Origin: Ancistrus triradiatus
Taxonomy: Eukaryota > Chordata > Actinopteri > Siluriformes > Loricariidae
NCBI GenBank assembly: GCA_025084515.1
Contig: JAJAGP010000046.1
Location: 227,347 to 291,346, forward strand
DNA length: 64,000 bases
Reading direction: 5' to 3'
The translations under genes and the position numbers were made by a program. This document shows, piece by piece, positions 11,221 to 26,123 of the stretch. The notes under the pieces are model-generated. The model was not told the origin of the DNA and searched no databases. It saw only the letters and a program-made list of their open reading frames with translations. Each line of letters begins with the position of its first letter. The first letter of the stretch is position 1.

Positions 11221-14200
11221 GTATTAGTCAGTGTATTAAAAATGTGAATGTTTCTAACTTAAGAAAGACAAAACATACTTAAAAATGAGAAAACTTAAAG
11301 ACTTTATTGCTACCTACATTATAGCAAATGAAGAAAAACTACTGTTTACCAATTACTTATTGATGTAGGACATTTTGCATTATTATTATTATTAATATTA
11401 TTATATTTATTTTTTTATTTCATTTACAGTTTCTTTATTTTTTTATTTTCAACATTGTTTGTTTGTTCAGTTCTTGGCATTTCTCCCAACATTTTTTTTT
11501 TACTCCCAGCAGTTATTTTACTTTAGCATTTTATTTAGTTTGTTTCAGTAATATTTTCTTTCAGCATGTCTATCAGTATTTTTTTATTTCACCATTTCTT
11601 TCATTCATTAAATAATATTTTCTTTTTACATTTTTTGCTTTGCTTCCCATTTCTTTATTTTAGCAATATCTGTTTTACAGTATTTCTTTTTTTGTTTGTT
11701 TGTCTTTCTCTCTTGTCTTATTTTTTTTGCTTTATTTCTTTAAGGCTTTCATTATTTTTTAATGCTTCTTAAAGCATTTCTCTTTTTTGCATTTTGTTCT
11801 TTTTCAGAATTCTTTTACACATTTTTTCTTTTGAATAAAAAAATGTCTTTAATCCAACATTTTGTAATATTTATATATATAAAAAAAAAATCTGGGTTTT
11901 TTTTGGGGGGCTGGGTTTGGGGGGGTTGTTTCAGTATTATTTTCTTTCTGTTTTTTTATGCTTTGGCTTTTACTATTTATTTTCTTAACTTAAAACATTT
12001 TATTTAATTCTTGTGGTCAGCATTTCTTTTTTAAGGCTTTGTGTTCATTTTTACCATCATTGACATGCCATTTTTTATCATATTTGTTCTGGAATCATTT
12101 TACTTTCTTTCAGAATTAGTTTAGTATTATTGTCAGCACTTCTCTATAACTGTCTTCACTTTGTCACGTTGGAAATGCGAAGCGGAACAGTTCCGTAGTT
12201 AGCTGTGAGACCTGTGTCTGCACCGAGCACAAAGCATCAGGCCGGACTCACAGACAGACCCCCATATCGAACTGACCTAGAGCTGGAGGCCAACTTTCCC
12301 AGCCGACGCCCATCAATTACGCCCTTCCTATCTAGCGCGGGCATTAAATTCCACTGGTGCCTGCTGGAATGCCTGGTGACATTTGGAGATGGGCATTAAA
12401 CAGCACCATTAGTGCTTAGTCATTTTCCTCCCATTAGCCACACCATGTTCAGGTCAGTGCTTCTCTATCAGTGATGCTCACTCGAAACCAGCCAGGCATC
12501 CTGCTGAACCGGAAAGTCCTCTAATGTGGCACCAGTGGAGAGTTTGGTGCCATGGAGAGATTAACCAATCTGAAACTAACGGAACTGTTAGTCTTTAAAC
12601 AATGTGCCAGTCGATTGAGCAGCACACAACATATGATAGAATATGGATATTGTTTCAAAACATGGCGGAGTTATACAGCAGCCTTTTAGGGTCACATGTT
12701 TTTGGGTTTAATTTCAAGAAAAAACTTGTATTTCAAGAATATAAAATATGGACATCGGCATTAAGTAGTCCGATACACAGAGTCACTCCAGGAGCTTGAG
12801 TCTAATCACTTCATTCCCAGATAAAGTCATAATATTTCAAAAATAAATTAGCAGTATTTCTAGAATAAATTCATAACATTTATAAAATAAAATCGGAATA
12901 TTTGGAGAATAATGTCGTAATAGTTTGAAAATAAAATCGAAATATTTCAAAAATAAAATCGGAATATTTGGAGAATAACGTCGTAGTATTTCAAGTATAA
13001 AGTTTTGAGTATAAAGTTGTAATATTTCCAGAATAAAGTTGTAATATTTCGAGTATAAAGTCGGAACATTTCAAAAATTCAAGTCGTAGTAGCTTGAGAA
13101 TAAAGTCCGAATATTTCAAACATAAAATCTGAATATTTTCAGGATAACATCATAATATTTTGATGACTAAAGTTTCAGCCTTTTGACTTTCTTCTCAAAA
13201 TATCATGATTTTATCTCAAAATATTACGAATTTATTCTCAAAATCCAACCAAATCCACGCTGAGAAGCCTGTAGGATAACAACACGCTAACCTAGCTACG
13301 TCATTATAAGCAGTCAGATAGTTACGACAAATTGTTCGATATATTAAAATTTTAATATTTCTAACATAAAGACACAAAATTCTTAAAAATGAGAGCGCTT
13401 GGGAACTTCATACTGCCTACATTGGAACTAATGAAGCATATCAATTATTATTATTATTATTACTACTTTCTCTCTGCTTTTTTTTCAATTTCTGTTAGAA
13501 TTTTCCTTTTTTCAGGATTATTATTCCATTTTTTATTTGGTTCTTTTTTCTTTCTTTTAAGTGTTTACTCAACATGCATTTCTTTCAACATTATTTAAAG
13601 TTTTTTTTTCAGCATTTTTTGGTTTCAACATTTCCTTCATTCATTAAACAATATCTTCCTGTATTTCTTGCTTTCTTTTTCCATTGCTTTATTTTAGAAA
13701 TATCTGTAGTACAGCATTTTTTCCTTGTTTTGCTTTTTGTCTTGGGCTTACACTCTTCATTTACATTTACATTTACAGCATTTAGCAGACACCCTTATCC
13801 AGAGCGACTTACAATTAGTACAATCTTACAATCCAAGCAATTGTGGGTTAAGGGCCTTGCTCAAGGACCCAACAGTGGCAGCTTGGCAGAGGAGGGATTT
13901 GAACCCTGGACCTTCTGGTCCATAGTCCAGTAACTTACCCGCTAGGCTACCACAGTCCCACTCTTTATGGCTTGCTTTCTTTAAGAATGCTTTTCCTTAG
14001 CATTGGTATTATTCTTTCTGAGTATTTTTAGCTTATTTAATAAGCAGTCTGGTAGTTACTACAGATTGTGGGAGGCCATAGGGGTGTGCTCGCTTCCTGA
14101 ACTGTCTGTAGCAGTGCTGCAAATGCTCCTAATTGTGCTCTAATTGGCGTTCGCTGTATCAGACGTGCCTGCTGTTAAGACTGCCGTGCCGGTTACTGCC

Positions 14201-17200
14201 TGGCTCAGGGAGGCTCGATCTGGAGCGTCTGCGTTGCACGTAGCAGGAGGAAATTCTGCTCTGTCTTAGCACCAGGCTCGTCCAGCACTCGTTTTGTGAC
14301 TGGCTGCGTGGAAAATATCCGCGTGAGCGACCACGCTGACCCCTGTGCTGGAGAGCGTGCCGGATTAAGCCTGATAGAAGCGAGGGAGGAGGGAAGGATT
14401 AGCCGTGGGGTCTGGCTATTTAGCATGGGCGCTGGCACCGGCGGCTAATCCTGTTTATTTCCGTGCTGTTTCACCACTGTTACAAATCTCTTATATTTAA
14501 AGCGTGCCAGCTTCGATTTATTTCTCTTTGGCTGCAAGATCTGAGGGCAGAGCGCTTGCCATGCTAGCGACATGGCTTCAGTTCATCAGCTGTCCAATAA
14601 TGCATGATGGGAGTCGTAGGCAGCCGGGCGCAATTTCTTCACACGGTGTAATGGATTCGGCCTGTTTTATTGGCAGCCATGATTTAGACGGGCGCCCGAG
14701 CAGAAACGAAGGCGCCGGGACTGAATTTGTAAAGTATTATCTTCATAATGCCGGAGCAGCGGGCGTGCCCACACATTTGTGTACTGCATCAGAAGACCGA
14801 CCTGACTCGCATGCTAAACAGCTCCGGAGGACGGAGGCCACTGTGTATCCGGGGATCTGCGCCGCTGACTAATCCGCCTCGGGCTCCATGATAGATCTTT
14901 GGTTCTCTGCTGCTGGATACACACGGACATGCAAGCACACACTCTCATGGCGTCGACACCGAGAGGCTCATGGCTGCCACATGTCACGTTGGGTTTTGGA
15001 TTTCCCTGCATTGAGACTCCAGAGCTCAAGGCTAAACAGTCCAGAGAGATGACTTACTATAAATACAGCAGGCAATACATGACCAGCAGTACCTCGGATA
15101 TTTAATCCCACAGCTAACGGATGAACCCCCGTGATGAAACTCAAGGATTAGATTGATTACATAATCATAATTAGATAAAAAGAGACCACAAAGGCATGGT
15201 TATACCACAATATCAAAATTAGACTGCAGGATCAAGATATACAGAACAAGGACTAGACCACAGAATAAAGATTAGACCGCGAAACCGGGATTAGATTGCA
15301 CGATCATAAAACAGACCAAAAATCAGGATTAAACCACAGGATCAAGTTTAGACTGGAGAATCAAGATAACATGATATACATTAGATATCAGAATTAAGGT
15401 TCGACCAAAAAGATCAAGTTTAGACTGGAGAATCACCATCAGACTGCAAACTCTAAAACAGAGCTCAGAATCAAGATCAGACAGCAGAATCAGTATTAGA
15501 TCGCAAAATTAGGATTAGATCGCCTAACCATAATTACACCAAAGAAAAAACAAGATTAGACCACAGAATCAAGAAGTGCAAAATGAAGTTTAGACTGCAG
15601 ACAACAGAATAACCAGTCGACATCGGAATTAAGATTAGACCACAATATCAAGGTCACACCACAGAATTAAGATTAGACTGTAAAATCTAAATTAGACCTC
15701 AGAATCAGGATTAGACTTCATGATTAAGATTAATCTGTGGTATCCAAACAGCTAAATCTAAATTAGAGCACAGAATAAAGATCTCACAAAAGACTAAACT
15801 GTAGAATCAGGATCAGACAACGGAATAAAGATTAGATCTAAAAATTAGGATTAGATCACAGAATCATAATTGGATGAAAAAATCAAGATTAGAATACAGA
15901 CTCAAAATAACTGATTTTAAACAGCAAACTCAAGTTTAGACTGCAGAAAGCAGAATAAACATTAGAAATAAGAATTAAGATTAGACCGCAAAATTAGAAT
16001 TGGACCACAATATCAAGATTATTCCACAGAATCAAGATTAACTGCAAAATCAAGTTTAGACTGCAGGAAGGAATATAAACATTTATACATCAGATTTAAA
16101 ATCAGACCGCAAAATCAAGATTACCCCACAGCATGAAGATTAGAGTTTAAAAACTAAATTAGATTTGGCCGGAAAATCAAGATTAGACAACCCTTGGACA
16201 TCAGAATTATGATTAGACCACATATTAAAGATTACACCACGGATTAAGATTAGGCTGTAAAATCATAATTAAGATTGGACTTCATAATCAAGACTAGACC
16301 GTGGTATCAAGATTAGACCACAATATCGAAATTAGAACACAGAATCAAAATCAGACAACAGACTGCAAAATAAAGATTAGCTCACAGAATGAACATTAGA
16401 CCTCATAATTAAGATTCGATTACCGAAATCAAGATTACACTGCAGTGTAAAATTAAAATGAGATCATAGAATAAAGATCAGGCCACAAAACCAAGATTAG
16501 ATTAGACTGCAAAATCAACATTAGAATCATGCGTGAGGGTCCCACGTATGAGCTGCTGATCATGCTTGGTGGAGAACCCTAACTTCAATATTCTTTACAC
16601 AAACACTGATTTATAGAAAACACAGATTATTATGGGATTGTTGAGATCCCAAATGTTTTGCTGTGTTGGTCCTGAACACCATAAGTGAAGTAAAATCAGG
16701 TTTACAGAAACAGGTCTGGGCCTTCAGGAACACAATGACGGATCCTCGGGTTCCTGTACTGAGCTTTGTGAGTCCGTGCTGATCCCACCCTCCCAATGCC
16801 CTGGGCAGTCATCGGCACCATTCTCCCACTCTTTGAGATACTTCAGCGATAACAAGCGTTTTGGGAAGCTGAAGGACAGACTAACCATATGCTCGAAAAA
16901 CTGCTGGGTTTCCTGACGGAGCTCCACCCGGCATCTAAGCAGAAGGTACAGAGTCTCGAAGGTCTCAGACCTACTTTAGAGCGCGCAGGGTCTTCATTTG
17001 ATTAATGCCGACTTTTAAGTTTTGGGTTTTCCTTTCTTCTTCTTTCCTTCGCAGCTTCATCCCCTGTTGTCTGTGTTCAGGTCTGTGTTTGTTTCTCGCC
17101 TTTACACTCTTCTTGTTGTCATAGTGAGTTATGAGAGAGAGAGAGGAGGGGTGATAAACGGACTCTCAGCAGTACGTGCAGCAGGAGAAGTAGGTTAGAC

Positions 17201-20200
17201 TTGGCTGGTTGAAAATAGATGAGGCGCTCGTTAGATGCTTTATACCACCCAGGGGCTGCTGGGATGGATGGTGATGTGAGGTGTTTTGTAATTTGTGGCA
17301 TCTGATTTTCAGTTAAGTACAAAGAGTCATGTCTGTCTTACTCCTTTTGGGCATGAACGAGCCCTCAAAAGTTTTGGAGAACAGGCCAACCAAAAGCACT
17401 GGAAAACCTCTTTGATGAGTTCCATCTAGCTTTGTAAGTCTGGAACGAGGCAGTGGAGGCTCCACGGTTGAGGTAGCATGCAACTGACAGCAAGGCTGAG
17501 GGTTCAGATCCCAGTACTATCAAGCTGGCACTGTTGTGCAAACCCTTTATGACATGTAATGGTGAAATGGTGGGGGGTGAAGTGGTTAAGGTGGTGGATA
17601 GCAGCATTTAAGGTGGACATTGGTGGCTCTGGACAATGAAAGATGAAAATTAAAAACATAGATGGGGTGATTCAGGATTTAAGGCTCTCCACTACTCATC
17701 CGAAGACCTGGCTTTAAATTTAAGCTCTGCCAAAATGCCACTGTTGGCTCCTGGAGTAACTGTGAGTCGCTTAATGCGGCGACAAAAAGCTTTATCTTTA
17801 GTTTGTTCCATGATTGAGGAGATGGAGTGTCAGTCGAGTCCATGCCAATCATGGTGGATCTCACTAACATTGTATTCCGAGTCTCCTTCCATCACCAGCT
17901 AACACGATCATTTCCCACATTTTCAAACACCAATTACTGGCTTTTGTCCCATTTTGTAATCTCCTCCATCAACAAATCACAAATCAACAGCTCCAGAGCA
18001 TCTTCCGGACTTTGATTTGAGCTGCACCCGATAATCATGACAATCAGTTCATATTGTGGTATGGAGTGTCCTTCGGTTGCAACCTATGGAAAGTCAAAGT
18101 CAAATTCAAATCTATTTATATAGCGCTTCTAACAATGGAACATTGTCTCAAAGCAGATTTACAAGTATCTGGGCCCAAAGCTTTAACTGAGCAAGCATAG
18201 GGTGACAGTGGCAAGGAAAATCCCTAAACAAGAAACCTTGGGAGGATCAAGACTAGAGGTATCTAATTAAGAAAAACTATAGGAATTGTTTAAATAAATA
18301 GAAGCTAACATAAAAATATATCATTAAAATAAAATAATATATAAGCTATGGTAAATTAAAGAGAATACAATATTATGAGAAGTATAATAAAATAAAGAAT
18401 ATAAAACTATGGCGTATAGGACAAGACTACTTCTAAAGAAAATACTGTATATAATAATGTAGAGAACCTGCACAGGCCTGTAGGATCTGGTTTCCTCGGG
18501 GAACTGATGATGGAAGGACAGCTTGGGTGGAACCGGAGCTTAATTACAGGAAGAACATCCTAATGTGAGATCTAGACACTCTACTCACCACCTGAACACC
18601 ATATGATTTTGGTTTTCCTCCTTGAAGTAAACATGAACCTCAGTGACCTACCATAACTTTGTCTTTTCTGTCTTTCCATTTTTTTTTTTTTTTTAGGGGT
18701 TATTATTCGCACCTCGCGTAAAATCGTGTCTGTTTTGAAAATCAGGCATTTCCACCGGCGCTTTCTTCCTTTCCTTTAGTTATTTTGATCATGGCTGCCT
18801 CTCAGGCTTCAGATCAATTTGATAGGTTTGTGATGAACTGATGAAAACGCAACCTCTGGAACCTTCTCCTCTTCTTACCTTTGGCTTCGATTGAAGTCGG
18901 AGTCGGTCGAGTCTCTTGCGTTTCTCCTGTATAATATTTCCTTCCTATTTCAGTCCACTCTGCCTGTCGAATTTCAGTGAGTTCGAGTACTTCAGAGATA
19001 GCGGCATGGAGCCTGTGTGAGCTAGGTATTGTCGAGCAGGTGATTAGCATGCTGTGGGCATCGGCCTAAGCTAAGGATGAAAGGTTGGGCTTGGCAGTGC
19101 CTTTCATTTCTCTGCCACCTGTGATGGCACTGCCTGCCAACTCTACTAGCCATGAAACTTTTATAAATTCCCGCTTTGAACCTCCGCAGCTCGCACTAAT
19201 GCTCTCGCTGCTGCTTTTTACTAGGCTTCCCTTTCAATCTAGCTCTCTTCTTCGCACGTTCGCTCTCTCTAACTCTCAAAGCACATTCCTTATTTTAGGT
19301 CGGAGCTAAGCCTGGCACTTCAAAGCTCTTGGTAAGGATGGGTACTTTGTTGTAAATGACTGCAAGACCAGCCAAGGCCAGGCCCAGACTTCCAGCATTC
19401 CCAGTTTTGTGCTGATCTCAGTCCAGTTGGACACAAATGAAGAGTAATGTGGATTTTGTCGTGGCACAACTGCCAGTTTATTGGGTGCACCTAGCTTGTG
19501 TTTACACCTATCAGTTAGTGCGTAAGCTTCCCAAGTGAACCCCAACTGTTCACCAATGGACCACTGTGACCAAACCTTCTCCGTCTTTGTCTCCTATTCA
19601 GGAAATGGGACCCTCCAGCATGCCTTCAGTACCCCTCATGGTGGGCTGTGGGGTGTCCTGTACCGCTCTACTCATCATCCTGTTCATCTACGCTGCCTTC
19701 TGGAGGTAAGAAGGACTCAAAATGTTTTATGGTCTATCTAAGCTGAGTTTGATCAGAGGGTTACTTGTATTTGAAAACCTAGAAACCTGAGGTAAAGCAT
19801 TTGAACACACGAGTCCTGTGGCGGCAAAGCAAAGTGTACAAATCATATAAAGAACCAAGGACTTCTAACAGGAACCCATGTAATTAAGAGTGTAGTGCTT
19901 TGTACACTTCAGAGGCTTGATGAGACTTTGGTGAGTCAAAAGCATAAGTGAATACAAAAACTCGCACATAGTCTAGCCACTAATTTTTATTCAAGTCCTA
20001 AAGCGATGCGTCCACGTTCCTATGCGATCATCACATACATCATTGAGCATGTCCTAAATGAACAAAGCACTACTTCTGACTGTTATCTGCTTAGACGTAT
20101 AGAAGTAATGACACTAATTATGATTGTGCAGCATTAAAACAGTGTGGCAGATGGTGCGGAGCAAAGCCTAGCACTTCGTCCTGGGTACCAACAGCGATCC

Positions 20201-23200
20201 TTTAATGTTTGTTTACCCCCGCAAAGGTGACTTTGAGCAGTCGTTTAGAGATCATCTGCTAGGAGAGGCAAACAACTTTATCCCCATGATGTACAGTACT
20301 GTGCAAAGGTCTTAGGCCACCATTAGATTTGTTATTTTAACATTTTTGCCATATATAACATATTGTAAACGATTGCACCCAAGGATGTCAAACCTGGATT
20401 CGTCACTGTATAATCCTCTTTTCCACTGATTCCAATTTTTGTGAGCTTTAGCCTATCTTAGCCTAGTTCCTGTTTCAAAAAAGCAGTTCCTTGGCTGCTA
20501 CCCTTCCAAAAAGTCCATTGGTGATCAAGCTCCTTCAGACTGGAGAAGGGTCATTACTAAAACAATAGTGTATCTAATCTCATGGTGGCCTAAGACTTTT
20601 GCACATTATTGTATATACATACATAAGCCAAAAACATTATGACCTGCTACATAAAACCCTTGATCTCCACCAAAACAACTTTGACCCTGGAGGGTCCATG
20701 ACGATTTTACCCTTGTTATAGTCACAGGTCTTTACCCCTGCCCATTTCTGCCATATTCATCATGTAGACTATGAGAACAGCCCGTTTGCTTAATGTTTAA
20801 TGTATGCCAGTCCTTGGCATGAGCAGTTTTAGTGAGATCCGTGAGTGGTTATAACATTTTGGTTCCTTTATGTATATAGTTAGAAAGAGAGGAAGATATA
20901 TTTGCCCTCATCTAACGATACATTTACCGAGATTTTATTAACACATTGTAATTTAATGAGGGCATGGGCATAACCGTGCCCAGGATGGGGCATCAGTAGC
21001 CGCTCTCTTCGGCATATGCCTGCATGCGTCACCCAAGATTTAATCCACCATGTTACTCTGAGTCACATAATTATTACTGGAAAAACCCTTATTATATGCT
21101 ATGATATAATAATTACAGATTATACATCATATTTTAGGCAATGGTTTCATATTACATTTAATTACCGCGTACAGTCTAACAGTCCCGTTCATGTCTAATC
21201 AAACTTCACCTTAGACCTTCATCCACTGAACTGAACTTAATTAAGAATGCCGTGCTGTTTAGTTGCCCCTTTCTGCCATTAAACACAGTTCATTCTGGAG
21301 CAGTATAGACCAGGGTTTTAACAGCAGACACGTTTTCAATTAATGGGAAAAAAGTACAAAGTCATTGCTTCCGCTGGTCCATGAATCCCCGGGCGGCTTC
21401 TAATCTGCGTCAGCGTCTGGTTCATGCTTTATTTGTGAGCAAGCTGTTCTGCCGCGGCTTTGAATTACGGCTAGTCGGGGAAATGTGGTGGAAATTTGTG
21501 CTGTTTGTGATTCCTCAGGTACATTCGCTCAGAGAGGTCCATCATCTTGGTGAACTTCTGTCTGTCCATTTTGGCCTCCAACGTGCTTATACTATTGGGA
21601 CAATCGCAGACGCTCAGCAAGGTGAGAACGTCCACTTTCTTGTGAACAGCGGTACAGTTTATGTGAATGCGGAATTGTTGTTGTGGTGGTGTTTTGGGGG
21701 GATTTGGGGGATTTTTATGGGATGTGGAAGCACAGCAGTGGCTGTAATTCACACAGAATCCCTGGAAGGCCTTGCTGAAGACAGAGGTCAGAGAAAAATG
21801 CACCAGTCTAGGCTGCAGTAACTCGAATAACCTGAATAGGAAAGCATCCCTGAATACAGGTACGCGCTGTTTAATGACAGCATTACATTCCGTGACACAG
21901 GCCATTGATCGAAATGGTCCAAAGGTTAGGCATTTGGAGAAACATCACCTGCATGGCCCTGTGTGAAAAAGTGATTGTCCGCCTCGTTAAAACATAACTA
22001 TGGTTTATCACACCTGAGTTCACCGTCTCTAGCCACACCCAGGCCAGATTATTGCCACACCTGTTCCCAATCAGGACATCACTTAAATAGGACCTGCCTG
22101 ACAAAGTGAAGGACACCAAAAGATCCTTAAAAGCTACACATCATGCTGAGATCCAAATAAATTCAGGAACAATTGAGAAAGAAAGTCATTGAGATCTATC
22201 AGTCTGGAAAGGGTTATAAAGCCATTTCTAAAGCTTTGGGGCTCCAGCGAACCACAGTGAGAGCCATTATCCACAAATGGAGCAGACATGGAACAGTGGT
22301 GAACCTTCCCAGGAGTGGCCGGCCAACCAAAATTACCCCAAGAGTGCAGCGATGACTCATCCAAGACCCCACAACAACATCCACAGAACTGCAGGCCTCA
22401 CTTGCCTGGTCAGTGTTCATGCCTCCACCATAAGAAAGAGGCTGGGCAAAAATGGCCTGCATGGCAGAGCTCCAAGGCGAAAACCACTGCTGAGCAAAAA
22501 TAACATTAAAGCTCGTCTCAATTTTTCCAGAACACATCTTGATGATCTCCAAGACTTTTGGGAAAACATTCATCTGGTGTAACAGTAACACAGCATTTCA
22601 GAAAAAGAACATTACAGCAACAGTAACATATGGGGGTGGTAGTGTGATGGTCTGGGGCTGTTTTGCTGCTTCAGGACCTGGAAGACTTGCTGTGATAAAT
22701 GGAGCTATGAATTCTGCTGTCTACCAAATAATCCTGAAGGAGAATGTCCGGCCATCTGTTGGTGACCTCAAGCTGAAACGAACTTGGGTTCTGCAGCAGG
22801 ACAATGATCCAAAACACACCAGCAAGTCCACCTCTGAATGACTGAAGAAAAACAAAATGAAGACTTTGGAGTGGCCTAGTCAAAGTCCTGACCTGAATCC
22901 TATTGAGATGCTGTGGCATGACCTTAAAAAGGCCGTTCATGCTGGAAAACCCTCCAGTGTGGCTGAATTACAACAATTCTACAAAGATGAGTGGCCAACA
23001 TTCCTCCACAACGCTGTAAAAGACTCATTGCAAGTTATCGCAAACACTTGGTTGCCATGTAAGTTTGGATTTTTTCTCCCTTAATAAACTAAAACACTTT
23101 ATCACACCACTGTATGTTGGCAGTAACGAGAATGAACTCTCACCCACGGGCACACAGACGGGAGAGAGGGCAAAGCAGTGTCTCAGAGCGCTGTGTGCCT

Positions 23201-25207
23201 AATAAGTATGGTTGCTTACCGTGTGCTTCCCTTTCCATGCACAAATGATCATCCTCTTATGGTTTCTTTGTGACTCTTTCTTACCTCAAAGCAAACACAG
23301 TTAGCGTAGTCATACCCCTATTTAGTCTGACTCTAGGCGTCCAACTTCAAACTTCACCAGTCCTACTTTCAGCAAACTCGTCCATATTAGCGTCACTGCG
23401 CAGACGCAGACTGGTAAAAATGGCGAATTAAGTGACGCGGCTTCAGGCTCGGCTGCTTTATGGGTCAGCTTTTTGTAAGAGCAGTATATTACAGCACAGT
23501 GTGTGAGCGAACAAAGAGGAATGTCAGTCAAATCAAAGCACAGACCGAGGGACACGACGCTGTAACAAACTCGCTTTGCTTTTCCACACTGCCATGTCTG
23601 ACTGGCAGTCCCTAGGGGATCTGTTTTGTTTTGTGTATACTGCTGCAGAGTGTATAATGCCAGCTGTTTTTAATGACTATATTTGCTTTATGGCTACGCG
23701 TATCAGCCTTTTACAAGTTCTCTCCCTCTCTCGCTCTCTCTCGAACACCCACCTCATCTCTTTATAGAATAGCTTTGACCTTTTAGCACTGTACTCTTGT
23801 ACATTTCTACACATGAACAGACACACGGCGACTTCGGCAGGCCTGTGTGAGCACGACATTTCTTCATGCTGTGATGTTCTTACACATCTCTGTCCGCTAA
23901 CACCTTGTGTGTGTTTTTCACATCCTAACAATAACAAGTACAGTCATCGCAGTTTTTCAACATTTGGGTGTTTTTGGATCACTGTCCTGTTGGACCAGCC
24001 GATCACAGCTAGTTTGTAGCTATTTTGAAGATGTTTCGTTTGGCATCCAAATTCCGTTGTATGACGATGCGTATGCATGATGCATCTCAAGTGGTTGCCA
24101 GTACTTGCACAAATCCGTATTCTCATAAGTAACTTGGCACAGATACAGTGCATAAAAGTGGCGGGAAGAATTTCTGTAGCAGTGGAGGATCTTGCGTTTA
24201 AGTCAATGCAATGCCAGGCACTTCCACCGGGGGCGGTATTTCATTAACGAAGGTAGCTGTGTAGAAAGACAGACATACACCTGACACAAGAGAAATCCAC
24301 TTGCTAAGCACGTTGGTGATTGTAATCTTTTCTTAGACTGAATTCAGCCCTCTCTCTAATCACTCAGGCCTTGTGCACCGTGACCGCAGCCTTTCTGCAT
24401 TTCTTCTTCCTGGCCTCCTTCTGCTGGGTTCTGACGGAGGCGTGGCAGTCCTACCTGGCGGTGGTCGGCAAGATAAGGACGCGTCTCATTCGCAAGCGTT
24501 TCCTGTGTCTGGGTTGGGGTAAGTGCATCACACACTGAGCAGAGATTCGTTAGAGTTCCATCTGTAGCGTTAATGAACATGCAGAATACCTGGCAACCTG
24601 AGAGACATAACAGTTCCATAATCCGTAGTTTGGATATGAATCACTTTCCCTTTCCCTGCAGTCGATATAAATGTTCGTTTCTGATATAATGTGATCATTT
24701 CCAGACTGCAGCCCCACACCGGAGATAAGTGATGTTCCTGAGAAAAGTAAACTGACTGCATCCGTGTAGGTTTTCATTCAGATGAAGGATAAGCTGACAC
24801 TTCCGTTGTGTTCGCCTCAGTCTGCCGTACGCTGTTCAGTTCAGCAGAACCCGATGACATTCCACAATATGACACGGCACTTGAACACGGCGTAGCTGCT
24901 GCGTTATGAGACGCAGATGTCAGACCGGAGATAAATCATTTAAGCGATAGCATCACTGCTAAGATCAGAGAAGACATCCGAGGAATTACAGCATAATGTA
25001 GATTTGTTTGGGTCCTTATCGGTTCAGATCTATAATCCATTAATCTGATCTTTGATTAAGACATCACAATGGGAATAGGACTGCTAAAGAATTCATTATG
25101 GCAAGAGTTATGAGGCTTTGTTTAATCCTGATCCTGTAAACGAGGAGACACAATTGTAATGCTAGTAACAACAATAATTGTTATTTAGTTAGTTAGTTAG
25201 GGGGAGT

Positions 25208-25243
<36 letters not shown>

Positions 25244-25624
25244 GTAATAGTATTAATAATAATAATAATAATTATTATTATTATTATTATTATTATTATT
25301 GTCATTATTATCATCATTATTATTATAATAATAATTATTATTATTATTATTATTATTATTAATAATAGTTATTGTATTATATTGGATTTCATTTTTTATT
25401 ATGTTACTTATTTTAATTATTTATTATGTATTAATATAAGTGATTTTTTTAACTACCAACTAAATAGATAAATCAACAGACTTTTTGCATAATAATAATA
25501 ATAGTAATAATAATAATTATGGTAATAATAACAATAGTAATAATAATAATAATAATAATAACAATAATACTAATAATAATAATAATAATAATAATGATAA
25601 TAATAATTATTGTCATTATTATTA

Positions 25625-25665
<41 letters not shown>

Positions 25666-25866
25666 AATAATAATAGTTATTGTATTATATTGGATTTCAT
25701 TTTTTATTATGTTACTTATTTATTATGTATTATTATAAGTGATTTTTTTTAACTACCAAGTAAATAGATAAATCAACAGACTTTTTGCATAATAATAATA
25801 ATAATAATAATAATAATTATGGTAATAATAACAATAGTAATAATAATAATAATAACAATATTATTA

Positions 25867-25898
<32 letters not shown>

Positions 25899-26041
25899 GT
25901 TTAATTCAATGTGCAATAAATGTGCAAATATTTTGTATATAATATATATAATATATATTATTATCATATATATTATAATTATTTTCATATATTATATATC
26001 ATACATACGTGTGTGTGGGTGTGTGTGTGTGTGTGTGTATA

Positions 26042-26123
<82 letters not shown>

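Larger units (their letters stand above)
10203..19601. other. adgrb2 intron between GPS and TM1 exons
   Basis: A 9.4-kb intron with a good donor and acceptor. Outside the repeats listed separately it holds two higher-complexity, GC-richer stretches, about 12170-12440 and 14090-14930, that look unlike the surrounding AT-rich filler. No exon was recognised in it. Confidence 0.7.
21622..24367. other. adgrb2 intron between TM2 and TM3 exons
   Basis: It holds the Tc1 relic at 21955-23115. The remainder (23116-24367) is unique-looking sequence with a short CT-rich run near 23720. No exon or RNA gene was seen. Confidence 0.7.

Noticed and set aside
11566..12007. Phe-rich membrane-like ORFs
   Set aside because: They are a product of T-rich sequence, and the same kind appears in the duplicate block at 13.4-13.9 kb.
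21381..21821. 146-codon ORF containing the TM2 exon
   Set aside because: Only 21519-21621 is coding. The rest is read-through into introns beyond good splice sites.
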